Source: Vanilla planifolia
Taxonomy: Eukaryota; Streptophyta; Magnoliopsida; Asparagales; Orchidaceae
Assembly: GCA_023846275.1 (NCBI GenBank)
Contig: CM043875.1
Span: 24,966,851-25,030,850, forward strand
Direction: 5' to 3'
Length of the DNA: 64,000 bases
Made by a program: the position numbers and the translations under genes
Notes under the pieces: generated by a model
Told to the model about the DNA's origin: nothing
Seen by the model: the letters and a program-made list of their open reading frames with translations, nothing else
Database searches by the model: none
Shown: positions 12,491 through 24,164 of the stretch, in pieces
Layout of the letters: each line of letters begins with the position of its first letter
How positions within the stretch are numbered: position 1 is the first letter of the stretch

Positions 12491-15400
12491 GTGGTTTAGC
12501 ATGATAAATTGTTAGAGAGAAGGCTGAGAATGTGAGGCAATTCTCTTAACAAATCAATGGATAAAGGTTTGTGGTGAGCCCTTTCATTAAGACACTGGCA
12601 ATGATACGACATGAGTCTCATAACCAACATATAAAAGTGGCGGCAAACAGGGGAATAGGTAATTCTCAAACAACATGAAAGTTTAGAAAAACAAATTCTA
12701 TAAACCAAAGAAGAATGAAGAATCCTATCACTCACATGTCTACAATGCCTATTTATTAGACCATTTTAAGTGCCAAAGATAAGATTCATCAAACATTAAC
12801 TTTAGAACAATTTCTCATAACTTAAAGCGACTGTTTGGATTGGGGTAATGCTAAGTAAGCTTCTTAAAAGCGACAAAAAGCCCAAAATCCTTTCCCTGCA
12901 TAACCCACAGCTCTATGGCTCAGAACGCCACACTTTTGATATCGTGACATTTAGCTTATTATTAGACCATCAACATACTCTTTTACCAGTCCATGACTTG
13001 TCCTAAGTTGACGTTCATAAAACCCCACAATATTGTGTCATTCCCTTGGGAGCATAAGATCATATCCAATCTTTCTCTCATAACATGTTGAAGCCAATTT
13101 ACAACTTCCTTATGCTTGCAACCTCGATTAGTCATACAATAACTAACAATTTTCATTGTAAATGTAGTATTTAGCCTTGTGCAAACCATGGCTTATGTAA
13201 GTTTATCTACAATAGGCACATATAACACCACATACACACGCTCTTCTAGAATTATTAACTATTTTGAACACAATCTGATTTGGTTCCCTGATAAACTATC
13301 TTTGGATCTAGTGTCTAAAATATTAAATTAATTAATTACTTTTTGAATAAACTCGTATTGCAATAACCTTAGAGTTGTCTTAAATCTATTCATTAAGAAT
13401 CTCAAGAATTCAACTAACAAATCTTACATCTATCTTTTCAAATTTTTTGATACGCATTCCTTTAGTCCATGAATTCTCTTTAAGCTCAATCTAGAAATTA
13501 ACATATCATCCATGCAAAGTAGCATAACAATGTAATAATCATCATAATACATCTAATAACAAAAATGGTCCATAAAATTTCAAGTAGTTATGGTTGCACA
13601 TGAAAGTGTCAAACGATGTGTGCTATAGCTTGGGAGCTTTCTTTATGCAATATATACAGTTTTTGAGTTTGCATACAAGCTTCTCCATCCTTATGACTTG
13701 AAAACCTTCAAGTTATACCATAAATACTTGCCTAAGTTCTATGAAGAAATATAGCCATATATTAAGATATTCCAAGTGTAGATCTTAGGTAACAACAATG
13801 ATTAATCCAAGTTATTTCACGGCATGTTCAATAATAAATGAGCTTATCATAGCCAATGCCTTCTACTGAAATCTCCTAACCACAAGCCTTGCTAAGAACT
13901 CTTAAGCCATCATGTCTCTCCACTTTATATATTCATTTATCTAATAGAGTCATCTTCTTTTAGCAATTGAGTTAATTGTATGTTCCATCCTTTTCAAGTG
14001 AGGCAATCTCATCTTGCCTTGCTAACCTCCTCTTAGTAGAATAATCCACTAGCTAAACCTTAGAGAAATAATTTGGCTCTCCAAGATCAGTTAGAAGAAA
14101 AAAGTGAATAGAAGGATAAAACCTTTGAACTAGGCTTGAAATACAACTTCATCTTAATATGGTCAATGTTGATGCTACCATAGCTTTCAAAATTGTGTCA
14201 TCTATAGTCATAAGAACTATGACCAAATCTATACCCATATTAGTTCCATTATCAAGTTTGCAAATAACGAAGAATTTGAGGATTACAGCTTGAGAATTCC
14301 TTAAGACCATATCCATTATTATCGTCTAACATAGCTCTCCACCTTTTAACCATATATTAAAACTATATCAAAAGTGGCATCATTTGCCATAATACTTTTC
14401 TTATATTCTATCTTATAAAAATTATACAAAAATTTAGTACCATATCCAATGAAATAACACTTGGTTAGTATCGAGTTCGTTCCCATGTTCTAGGACTATT
14501 TGGGTGTATGACATTCATCTAAAGAATTCAAGACACTTCAAACGAATCTTCTTTCTTATTTACTCTTCTTTTAACAAATTAAAGTTCAATGGTACAAAGG
14601 GTTTCTATTGAATAAATATGCTTCCATTGCAATGATGTATGCCCAAAACAACTTGGTAGATAGGCATGCAATCTATACGCTCATTTAGAGTCATGCTCAT
14701 CTATTTTGTAAATTCATTTTGTTGTGGTTTCTTTGAAAACATAATATTTATTTTGATACAAGTACAGCATTTGTTCACATACTCGCTAACATTATCTCAA
14801 CATAATGACTTAAGCTTATAAACCATTTTTATGTCTACTTCAGTCTTTCGCTTCTTAAATGTTTTGAAGACATTCAATTTGCTCTTTAGACAATAGACCC
14901 AAACTTTCTTATGCAGTCATTTATAAAAGTAATGTCACATCTTGAGCCTCCAAGTATACAAGAGTCAATCTCTATAGATCATGTGAATAAGGTTAAGCAT
15001 TCCTGATCCTAAACAGCCTATCTTAGCAAAACTAACACACCATTACTTTGCAAGGGGACATGTTTTGCACACTCCAACATTTATAGATTTGAGGTTAGGA
15101 AGTAGACCCTTTTGTGCCATGACATCCATGCTTTTTTCATTCATGTGACAAAGCTGATTGTGCCATCATTTAGAATCACTCTTAAAACTAGACAAATATG
15201 CTATTACCATATCCTTAAGGTTATATGTCATATAAAGAGATTGAACCAGATTGCCAATACTAGGATCATGTCAACTTTCAGTATCTTCCATGAGTTGTCC
15301 CCAAAAAAACAACCTTATAGCTCATGTTGTCTAATAAACCAACCAAAAAGAGATTTCTCTTCAAATATGGGGTTGCACCTTATGTTGTTAAAAAGCATCC

Positions 15401-16530
15401 ACCATGTTGTTTAAAGAAATATGCTTGTCTCCATTCTTCATAACCTCAAGGGGTTCATCATTGACCAAAAACACATGCACATGAATTATGATTTAATAAA
15501 ACTTATGAATTAATAAAATTGTCAACACTCAACACCAAAGCACCTCAATACTCCCCAAAAGATTATGCTCCCAATATACAATATGCCCTCTGCCATCTGC
15601 ATTTACAATAGATCTAAACAATCCTCTTACTTCTTTATGGGATAAGTCCTTGGGTCCTCACTCAGATCAAATCATGAACCTCTAATAGCTTCAACTTCTA
15701 GTGTCTTGAGGCATATGAGTATCATGACAATTGCATTCCATTTACTAACAAAAGAGAGCAATATCAAAGCCTTTATCTCAACTTCAAATTAATTTTCACA
15801 AAGCTTACGTGGGTTGCTGTTACATTGAACTTATTAATATGATTTGTAATGGATGCTCCCTCTATAATGTTAAGTTACAACTATTGCATCACATGTTTAA
15901 TATAAAAGGAATCTCATACATGTTGCAAAATGTCTTCATCAAACAAATAATCATGGGTTCATTGGTTAAATAAAAAGCCACATTCTTGCAAGGGTTAGTT
16001 GCACCACTTCGAATGCCATCTATTAAGAAAGTCACATTCTTCTTGCTTCAAGGATTTCGATTTTCATTCAAATAACAATCGAAACAAGTTCATCTGATAA
16101 AGGGGATCCTCTATATGCATTTTCCAAAAACCAAAATCTTCCCCTTCAAATATTTCAATCTTGACTTTATCTTCCATGACCTACTTCACAACCTTGTAAT
16201 AATTAACTCCTAACTTGCACAAACTATGTTGAACAAAAAAATGTGTTCTACTACTAGTTGTTGGTCAACAGAGCATAGTGTCGACAATATCTACAATACA
16301 ACAACATAAAAATCCCGACACTCAATCGAATAGAAATAAACATCTTGTTGCCCACTATGAAGACTAACATTGGCAAATATACAAAAAGAGAACTGAAAAC
16401 ATAAAAGAAAAAGGAACACGAACAAAAAAACAAGGGACAAGATTTATGTAAAAACCCTAAACTTCAAGAAAAACCATTGTCATACTTGGACAATCTACAC
16501 TAAAACTTAAAGAGATGCACAAAGAATGTA
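12490..16530 (-). mobile_element. Decayed Ty1/copia element (Tnt1/Tork-like), minus strand
   Basis: Read on the minus strand from about 16.5 kb down, copia pol landmarks appear in order through many stops and shifts. A gag-like stretch lies around 15.7-15.9 kb. The GAG-pre-integrase box is at 15170-15110 (WHNQLCHMNEKSMDVM). Integrase fragments lie around 14.9-14.3 kb (ACLSTKLFWA, then CYFIGYGTKF). The reverse transcriptase active-site box is LLCMDDMLIS at about 13530-13500, with the two Asp codons at 13506-13511. The palm/RNase H junction is MVCTRLN..., opening the 68-codon frame at 12983-13189. The order fits copia (integrase before RT). Sequence at 16420-16530 resembles a copia LTR edge, but no LTR pair can be delimited. 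It lies in sense with the kinase gene, inside its inferred intron. Confidence 0.75.
12983..13189 (-). pseudogene. Copia polyprotein fragment (end of RT / start of RNase H)
   Basis: This 68-codon open piece begins MVCTRLNTTFTM, the degraded counterpart of the MVCTRPD box conserved in Tnt1-like polyproteins. It continues with HKEVVNWLQHVMR, where the family has KEHWEAVKWILRYL. It then runs through a segment aligned to the start of RNase H. The first residue of the frame is not a real start, since the similarity continues upstream with stops. It is a relic with no expected function. Confidence 0.7.
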
Positions 16531-17050
16531 AGTTTTATCACTCTTTTGGCCAATATCAATGTCTTCAATGTCTTTGATAACTACTAAAGGAGAATAGGTT
16601 GCTTAGAGTTTTTTTAAATTAGTGGCACATGCCTATCCTTTACAAGAACCATCTCCTGGATTGATGGCAAAGGTTGTTTCAAGGATTTAAGTTAATATCA
16701 AAATAAATCATTTAATTTGATTAGTGTTTGATAAAATGCGGTGCAAATGAAGTAGTGATGTTGCTCTCTATATGTTTTATATAAGATGACAAAAAAAATA
16801 TATATATATCGTTAGTTGTTCTTATAGGTGGTGCTTACCTTCAAGCAAGCTTATCAAGTTGTTCAAAATTTTTAGGGGTTACATAAGCTTATGGTGTTTA
16901 GGAGACTAGATTCACGACATGACTAAAATATTATAAAAAAAGGCCCCATTATTGGTGCTAGTCTTAATACTAATACAACTCTTTGTTGTTTGTTTTACCA
17001 CCTAAAATAGAGAAGCCTAACCTAAAGAATATACCTAAATCTTTACTAAG
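16531..17050. other. AT-rich stretch; no gene seen
   Basis: Between two retrotransposon remnants. It contains a short tatatata run at about 16799-16809 and nothing recognisable otherwise. Confidence 0.4.
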
Positions 17051-20000
17051 TCCACAAGTTAAACATTTTTTAGCATTGAAGTATTGGATAACTATACTGT
17101 GATTGCTTTCCCTACTAAGAGTCCAGTTAATAAAATGCTTTTAGCTTTCAAAAAGCTATCTATTCAAACATGTAATAACTCTATAATACTTTCCAACTCA
17201 CTATACCTTTTCAAAAAGTATCTTTTTCTAAACTCCTTTTTAAAACACATCTTCAATCACAAGTCACAATACAACCTATCCTTTAGTGGAGATTATTATT
17301 GAAGATTGTGAAAATATAATAGAAATTATGGATAAAGGAATGCCACATCTTATATAAGGACTGGTGATTTGTTACATGAGTATTACTTAGTTGTCATGAT
17401 TGGCATTTTAGCATAACATAAAGAGAATGATCATTGGAGATCTACTATCTTTCATACTTTAATTAGGATTAGAAGAATGGCTTGCAAGATTATTATTAAA
17501 AATGGGTGCAACTTTCATATTATATTAGTGTAGTAAACATTTATTTTAGAATTTACATCTTTAAATCATCTTAAACCTTATAATGTGTCATGTGAGGACA
17601 CTGCCTCCAAAAAAAGACATTTAGTAATAAGGTAATATAATAAAAATGAAGTATAAATTTGATATTTTCATATGAGATAGAAAGAGAAGTAATTATTGAT
17701 GGTTCCAACAAATACATACTAGCACTTAGAGACTTTCCATGGACTAAGCCCCAATTCTCCAACCTCGCAAAGGGCTTTTCTGAGAGAATTTCAAGTTGTG
17801 TTCTCAAAAAACAACCTAATAATTTTTCATTGATAGAGTGTTTAACTAGTTGTACCAACTATTACACAATTCATTACATGAATCCCACTAATAATGTAAA
17901 GCTTGCACAATAAAATGAGGAACTGTTGAACAACTTACCATGGGGAATTTGAGTCATTTTACAATTTAAGAAATTTTGATTCCTAAAAATGTTTGATCTT
18001 TTAGGATGTTTAAAGTCACTAGATCAAATGTATAAAGCCATGATCCTCTCAAAAATCAATCTCAAAGTTCATTAATATCAAATTCAAATTAAATTTGAAG
18101 ATGAGTGGAAGACAACCTTCAAGACAAATGATTTGTTCTTGTTGGTTATCATCGAATTGTCGAATGCCTCTTGAACCTTCATGCATCAAATGGCACAAGT
18201 ATTGATATCATCACTTATGTATTTTTATTGCAGTTTATTATGATTTCCTAATAGTATTAAGTAAGGCTAAGGATAACCATTTGCTTCTCAAATTTGTGTT
18301 GCTAGTTTTAATCAAGTAATCTTAGAGTCCGTGATTCCAAGTGGAGTTTTGGCAAAGTAAAAGAGAGTAAAAACTACAATTGAGTGACTTGAAACAAAGC
18401 ATCCATGATGATAAGAATTTTCATTTATTTTGTACTTTATAGATTTTTATAAGGATTTAGCATCATTATTGTGCCTACGATGTATTATATCAAAAAAATG
18501 TGCTTTGGAATGGCTCAACACTGTTGATAGTCTTTGGTAGAATTAAAACTTTTGCGGAAAAAAAAGCACTAGTTTCAAGATTATCTAACTTCTTAAAGGC
18601 ATTCAATGTATCAATAAATGTTTCAAAATAGTCATATGTGGATTATCTTGCCAAGAGAGTCATTTTATGGCTCCTTTAATGAGAAATTTAATGCAAGTGG
18701 ACGAAGATATTCTACTTATGAGAAGAGGCTTTATGTTCTGGTCAGACTCTTGTATGCTAGAAGCCTTATCTAACGACTCAAGAATTTGTTTTATATTCTA
18801 ACCATGAAGCATTATAGTTTTTTAACTTAGAAAAAACTTAGCGCACTCAAGGAAAGACATTTTTTACTTATGCACAAATCTGAAATGAACAACAAAACGG
18901 ATGATGCATTGAGTCAAAGATCAACCTTTCTTTCAACAATAGTGTTCATTTGGGATGTTTAGATAGGATAAGAAAGAAATGTTGATCATTCTTATATTAA
19001 TATTATTTTACCGTCTTATTGGATAAAACATTTCAAGATTTTAATAATTTTGCATTATAGAATAATTACTTATTTATGCATGACAAGTTATGTACATCAT
19101 GTATTTCACTTAGAAATTTCCTACCATAGCTGAGATATAGAATCGTCTTCTAAACATTTGAAAGGAATAAGATCATAATTGAAGTATAGGAGATTTTTGT
19201 AGGCCTGGCTTAAAATAAAACATTGCTAAAGATTATAATAGTGTTTGACATGGTTTGTTGCATATAATAGAAGTATAACACTTTACTATGTACAACCCTA
19301 TGGCACCTAGTCGACCATGGAAAGATATTAATATGAATTTTGTGTATGGTTACCAAAGAACAACAATGTGATTTTAACCGAGTGGTAATGGATCATTTCA
19401 TTAAAATGACTCATTTTATATCATGTTCTAAAACATTTAATGCATCAAAAGTAACACAAATATTCTTACAAGAGAGAGAGAACAAAATTACCTAGTGGGA
19501 TATAAATGTCACTTTACTAATTATATTTAAAAGGTTTTATGACATATCATGAAAAATAAATAATCAATTTGAAGTTTTTAATTACAATTTTGATAATTAA
19601 GTTATTTAATAGGAAAAATAGTAAAGGAGCTATTATTATCATATGAAAACTTTTCTTACACTTGTTCTATCAAACAATCTAATGTATGAGTTCATTTGAA
19701 ATTGGTTATAATTACCAACTAGGGAAGACAATTGATTTAATACCACTTCCCTTCCAATTAAATTTAGTAGTCAACAATATTTTGCAAATTACACCCAAAA
19801 TCTGCATACAAACATATATCTATAAATAAAGGCAAAAATTTATATAAAAGGTTGGATGATGCCCATGACAATACCAAGAGTTTCATGAAAGACATCGTTA
19901 TAAGTATAATAAATCCATAAAGGTTTTCATCTAAATCTCTAAAGTAGTTGCACATGAGAGCAATTGGTATTTTTAAAATACAAAAAAAATCACACCAAAT

Positions 20001-20475
20001 CCATATATTATAGAAGTGCTTAATGATTGCAAAGTTAGCCTGAAATTCATCATCACAAATCTAGTCGCTTACAAGGAGCTAACAAAAATTGTCAGTAATC
20101 CATTTCAGTGTTTACATCCCTTTGAGAAAGTACATATATAGAATTTGAGAAGAATAAGCTATTAATAGCTATCACTGTTACCAAGCATGTTAGAAAGGGC
20201 AAACTGCTTAAAGTAGTAATTTGATTACTTGAGAAAAGATACAGAGGATTGATCAAAAATTTTCTAGAAAAATACCAATGGCCTTGATCCATAGTAGGAT
20301 TGAGTTCGTTCCACACAGGTACATTGGTAAAGATGCAAAATCAACTACCAAAGCTTCTTCAATGACCAATTCAGCTCAAAATCAGGGCTGGAGTTACATG
20401 ATGTCATTTGGCTGGATTGAAAAGTTCCTAGCATGTGAAAATTATGTTGCTATGATTAGTTGTTTACATTTTTAA
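17050..20475 (+). mobile_element. Decayed Ty3/gypsy element, plus strand
   Basis: Gypsy pol landmarks run left to right with numerous stops. The pre-RT stretch YTIHYMNPTNNVKLAQ is at about 17857-17910, followed by NEELLNN. RT fragments at 18090-18200 include DEWKTTFKTND and TFMHQMAQVL, matching the region just before and after the PFGLTNAP box. RNase H remnants at 18690-18930 include KFNASGRRYSTYEKRLY and TDDALSQRS. The integrase core starts at about 19285 (MAPSRPWKDINMNFV), and the late integrase stretch SPFEIGYNYQL...DLIPLP is at 19690-19755. RT before integrase is the gypsy order. No LTRs were delimited. It is antisense to the kinase gene. Confidence 0.75.
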
Positions 20476-21006
20476 TTGTTCATTGTTACTTGAACAATTA
20501 TATTCTTTGTGTTTGTTGATGTTTTCTAAGCATATATATAACATGACCTTTTATATAGAACAATCAGGTGTAATAAGCACATTTTGAGACTTCATCAAAA
20601 ATTGCTAATTGCATTTCATTTTTTGATGCCAAATCTATTTGAGGATCTACCAACCTATGGTAGACACTAATATTCATTTTTTAGTTCCACATTGGTTATT
20701 CAAGCCATTGAACTGTAGTGTAATCTTATACAAGTGAAGGATATGATTTGTAAACCATGCTTAAATTAATGTAAGTTTTCTATAGAAATTTATAAAATTT
20801 TAAATGAATTTTACCAATGATTGATGATGCTCAAGGGATAAAACATCATAAATCAAGTTAGAATTTCAAATATTTGTAGTCATCAAGGGGCTCCGATGTC
20901 TTTCAAAATTCTAAGATTAAGTAGTCACCATAGCCTAATGATCCCACGAATATATATTACAATCAAAGCCATACCACACTATTAAGTTATTGTACCTTAT
21001 AATTAT
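20476..21006. other. AT-rich stretch before the copia 5' LTR; no gene seen
   Basis: No coding, RNA or repeat signal recognised. It may be the decayed 3' end of the gypsy remnant on its left. Confidence 0.4.
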
Positions 21007-22938
21007 TGTATCATTCGATATGATGATCACAAAACCAAGCTAAATATTATTAATGTGTCTTGTTGAGCTTAGTGTTATTTTAGTTCAATCTTAAGGTTTT
21101 ATTATAACAGTTTGGGTTTGTTGAAACAAGTATTATAACATCTAAAGTGGATGAAGATTGAAAGCTCAACTTGTTGATTTTGGAGCTAAGGATCAAACTT
21201 TATATGGGGGTAATACACAAAAAAACTATATTCTTGAACATCTATATATTTAACATGTTAAACCTTTTTTTTCTTACAATTGTAACACTTAAGATCATAA
21301 TCATAATTCATACATATTTGAGTTATTTTTAATGATAATGCATTATGTTACATTTGGTCTTAAAAATTAAATCATATCAATTTTAAAATCTTGTACAAAA
21401 ATATTTTAATATAAATAAAAAATAAAAAAATTTTGACCTAAGCACCCACTCCTCGACCAAGCCAGAAGACTGGAGCTAAGTGGCCCACAGTATTGAGCAT
21501 TGTGTCTTGGGGAGCCATAGGTCAAGGATTGACAAAAATTGAGTCGAATCAACCCCGAGTCTTGGTCAATGTACAAATCCTATAACAAGTTGGGTTAAAT
21601 CGGGTCAGCACATTACTCCTGAACCGGCTTCAGCATAATGAGTCGAATTGGACTCGTAAATGTTAAGCAATGGGAATGGGTCAAGTTGCACCCGTTTATA
21701 TATGTGCGCATGTGTTGTAAGTCATGACCTCCCAAGAGCACTCACAGCCAACCCCATTAAGCCACCTTTAGAGGACGGAATAACTATAATACACCACAAA
21801 CTTTATATATAATTTGGCAATGTGAGACTCAAAATGGCACTATTCTGCTTCTGAACTAGAGCGAACCAGCATCGTCCAATTGCTCGTTTTTTCGATTAAA
21901 TGGTCACGATCAAATTTGCTTTTCTAAATAGTAGATTCCATCGTTACCGTCCATTCAAAGAGCCTGATCTAACGGTCACAATTGCATCCGCCTTTGTGAA
22001 CAATGCATTTCATCTAGCCATCCATTTGGAAAGCTCGATGGAATGGCTGAGAGCTTCTCCTTTGTGAACAGTGATCTTGCACATCATCATTGTCCATTCA
22101 ACATACGTGATTTAACGATCCAAATCAAATCCCTTTGAGATTAGATCTGGACCCTTTAATTAATATTTTGAAAAGATGATGCCTAATCTGTCCACCCAAA
22201 TCGGATAGTAATTACTTGTCGCTTTCCTCCACCATTTCCTACAACGACTATCTCTCAAGAAAGACCGTTTCTAGCTATTGAAAGTGTTATTTTGGTATTT
22301 TTTGTTTAAACTATAAATAAAGATCATTTAACAACATTTAAGGATGATGAATCAACTTGAAAAGCTCAAATACACTCAAAAGAAGTTCAAAAAATCGGAA
22401 GCTTCATTTTTCACATGTTTGTTAGAGCTGCGGATTTCATTTCTTGTTTCTACTGCTCTCCTCTTCAATCATTTCGTATCATTCGGGTAACATCTACATC
22501 AATAGTTTATTGTGCTACTTTTGTCTGAAGAATTCAAAGGTATAGGAACATGGTATATGACAAATTTTATAAACTTTCAATTTTTTTATTGTTGTTAATT
22601 TTTGTGGATTTTGATGTCTCATTAAAACACCTATTTGTACCTGGTTTACCCTTAAGACTTTGACAAAAAGAAGTGGTTAGTAAAAGACCTAATCAGTATT
22701 GGGGTTGGGTATAAGCACGAGTTTTTGGCCAAACCACTCAAAAAACCTTAATGCCCTTCTTTTTATTATTGTAGAATTTTTTTTCATTTCATCAAATAAT
22801 TTTTCTAAAAACAAATTTTTGTTACTAAATGTAAAATTTTTCTATAATTAAAAAGATTTTTTTGAAATCAAAAAATTTTGTTAAAAGCGTAATTCATCTC
22901 TCCTCTTTTGTGCATTGAACCTCACACGATTCACATCA
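21007..22938 (+). repeat. 5' LTR of a Sirevirus-like copia element
   Basis: It begins TGTATCATTCGATATGATGATC and ends attcacatca at 22938. It aligns over its whole length with 27570-29477. Shared blocks include gatgatcacaaaacca near the start, the stretch at 21440-21790 matching 27980-28320, and aaaaattttgttaaaagc near the end. The copies differ by many substitutions plus indels: a 66-base insert at about 22524-22589 here, and one fewer copy of an internal 72-bp repeat (three units, at 21899, 21971 and 22042, versus four in the other LTR). The large divergence marks an old insertion. Confidence 0.85.
21899..22113 (+). repeat. Three 72-bp subrepeats in the 5' LTR
   Basis: Related units start at 21899, 21971 and 22042 with (a)atggtcac / aacggtcac / atggctga. 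Each contains a ccgcctttgtgaacaatg-like core and a tccattc-type end. The equivalent region of the 3' LTR has four units. Such arrays in plant LTRs often sit in the U3 promoter region, but no function is shown here. Confidence 0.65.
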
Positions 22939-22940
22939 AA

Positions 22941-22952
22941 TGATATCATAAC
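22941..22952 (+). other. Primer-binding site-like sequence
   Basis: TGATATCATAAC lies two bases inside the 5' LTR and matches most of TGGTATCAGAGC, the usual complement of initiator tRNA-Met in plant LTR elements. Confidence 0.6.
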
Positions 22953-23952
22953 GGTTTTACATCGAGGGAAGAAATTCCTAAGAGAATATCCTATTTTTTT
23001 TACATTTTTTTGTGTGGTGAATTGTTATTTACATTGTTGACTTTAGGAATCCACCCATTTTTGAAAATCAATACTTATAAAAAAATGAATTTAAAACTTT
23101 TATTTTAAATGTTAGTATTGATTTATGATTATTATTTGAATATTCTTTTATTGTTTCAAATGATTCCAATTAACATTCTAAAAGTTTAAGGCAAAAAAAT
23201 GCTAAAGAAATGAATCATCTTTAATTTGCTTTATCTCTTCAAATTGAAATCAAGATTTATCATCTAAAAACTTTTGAGACTATGCAGGAAGTAAAGAATT
23301 TACATGACAAACAGGTTAAACGTCTTACCAAAGATAAGAAGCATATAAGAAATTAAAAGAAGAAAAAACAAAGAAATAAATAGACAAACTTTTTGCACCT
23401 CAAAAGTAAACTTTTCATTTCAAGATGCATAATATATTTCTTTCTCTAATATTGATACTCAGATTAATAGTGATGATAAATTATCTATTCTTTTGATGAA
23501 CTTATAATTAAACATAAGAAATTCATTAAGATGTATGCTAAATTCAAAGTGAAATATGGCCAACAAAAACATGTTTACTCATTAGAAAAGCAATACAATA
23601 AGCTTAAAATTAAAAATAAACAATTTTAAAGTGATTTATTTATACATACTATTAATTTAAGTACTTTACAAAGTAAATTTAATGAATATAATACATTTTT
23701 ATGTTTAAACAATTCATGTATTGATTTTTTTAAATGTGAAAATGTTTTTTAAAAAAGAAAATTCTATTTTAAAAGAAAAATTAACAAAGATTAGCTTAAT
23801 CAAAAAATAATTAAATAATTTGAAAGAAAAATTTACTAATGTACCTTCATGTTCTTTTACTTCTTATACTTATGCTCATTCATATGTGCCTTTACATTTT
23901 CTATCATTTACTCATATGAATAAAAATAATAACATTGTAAATAATAACATTT

Positions 23953-24164
23953 TATATATATATTTGTATGTATGTATATATATATATATGTATGTATGTA
24001 TGCATATATATATATATTTGTATGTATATATGTATATATATATGTATGTATGTATGTATATATATATATATATGTATGTATATATGTATATATATATGTA
24101 TGTATGTATGTATATATATATATATATGTATGTATATATGTATATATGTATATATATATATGTG
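23953..24164. repeat. Compound TA/TATG microsatellite with a 54-bp higher-order period
   Basis: Runs of ta alternate with tatg and tgta blocks. The string tgtatgtatata recurs at 24019, 24073 and 24127, exactly 54 bases apart, so blocks rather than single dinucleotides have been duplicated. All long frames across it (YIYMYV-type) are repeat artefacts. Confidence 0.9.
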
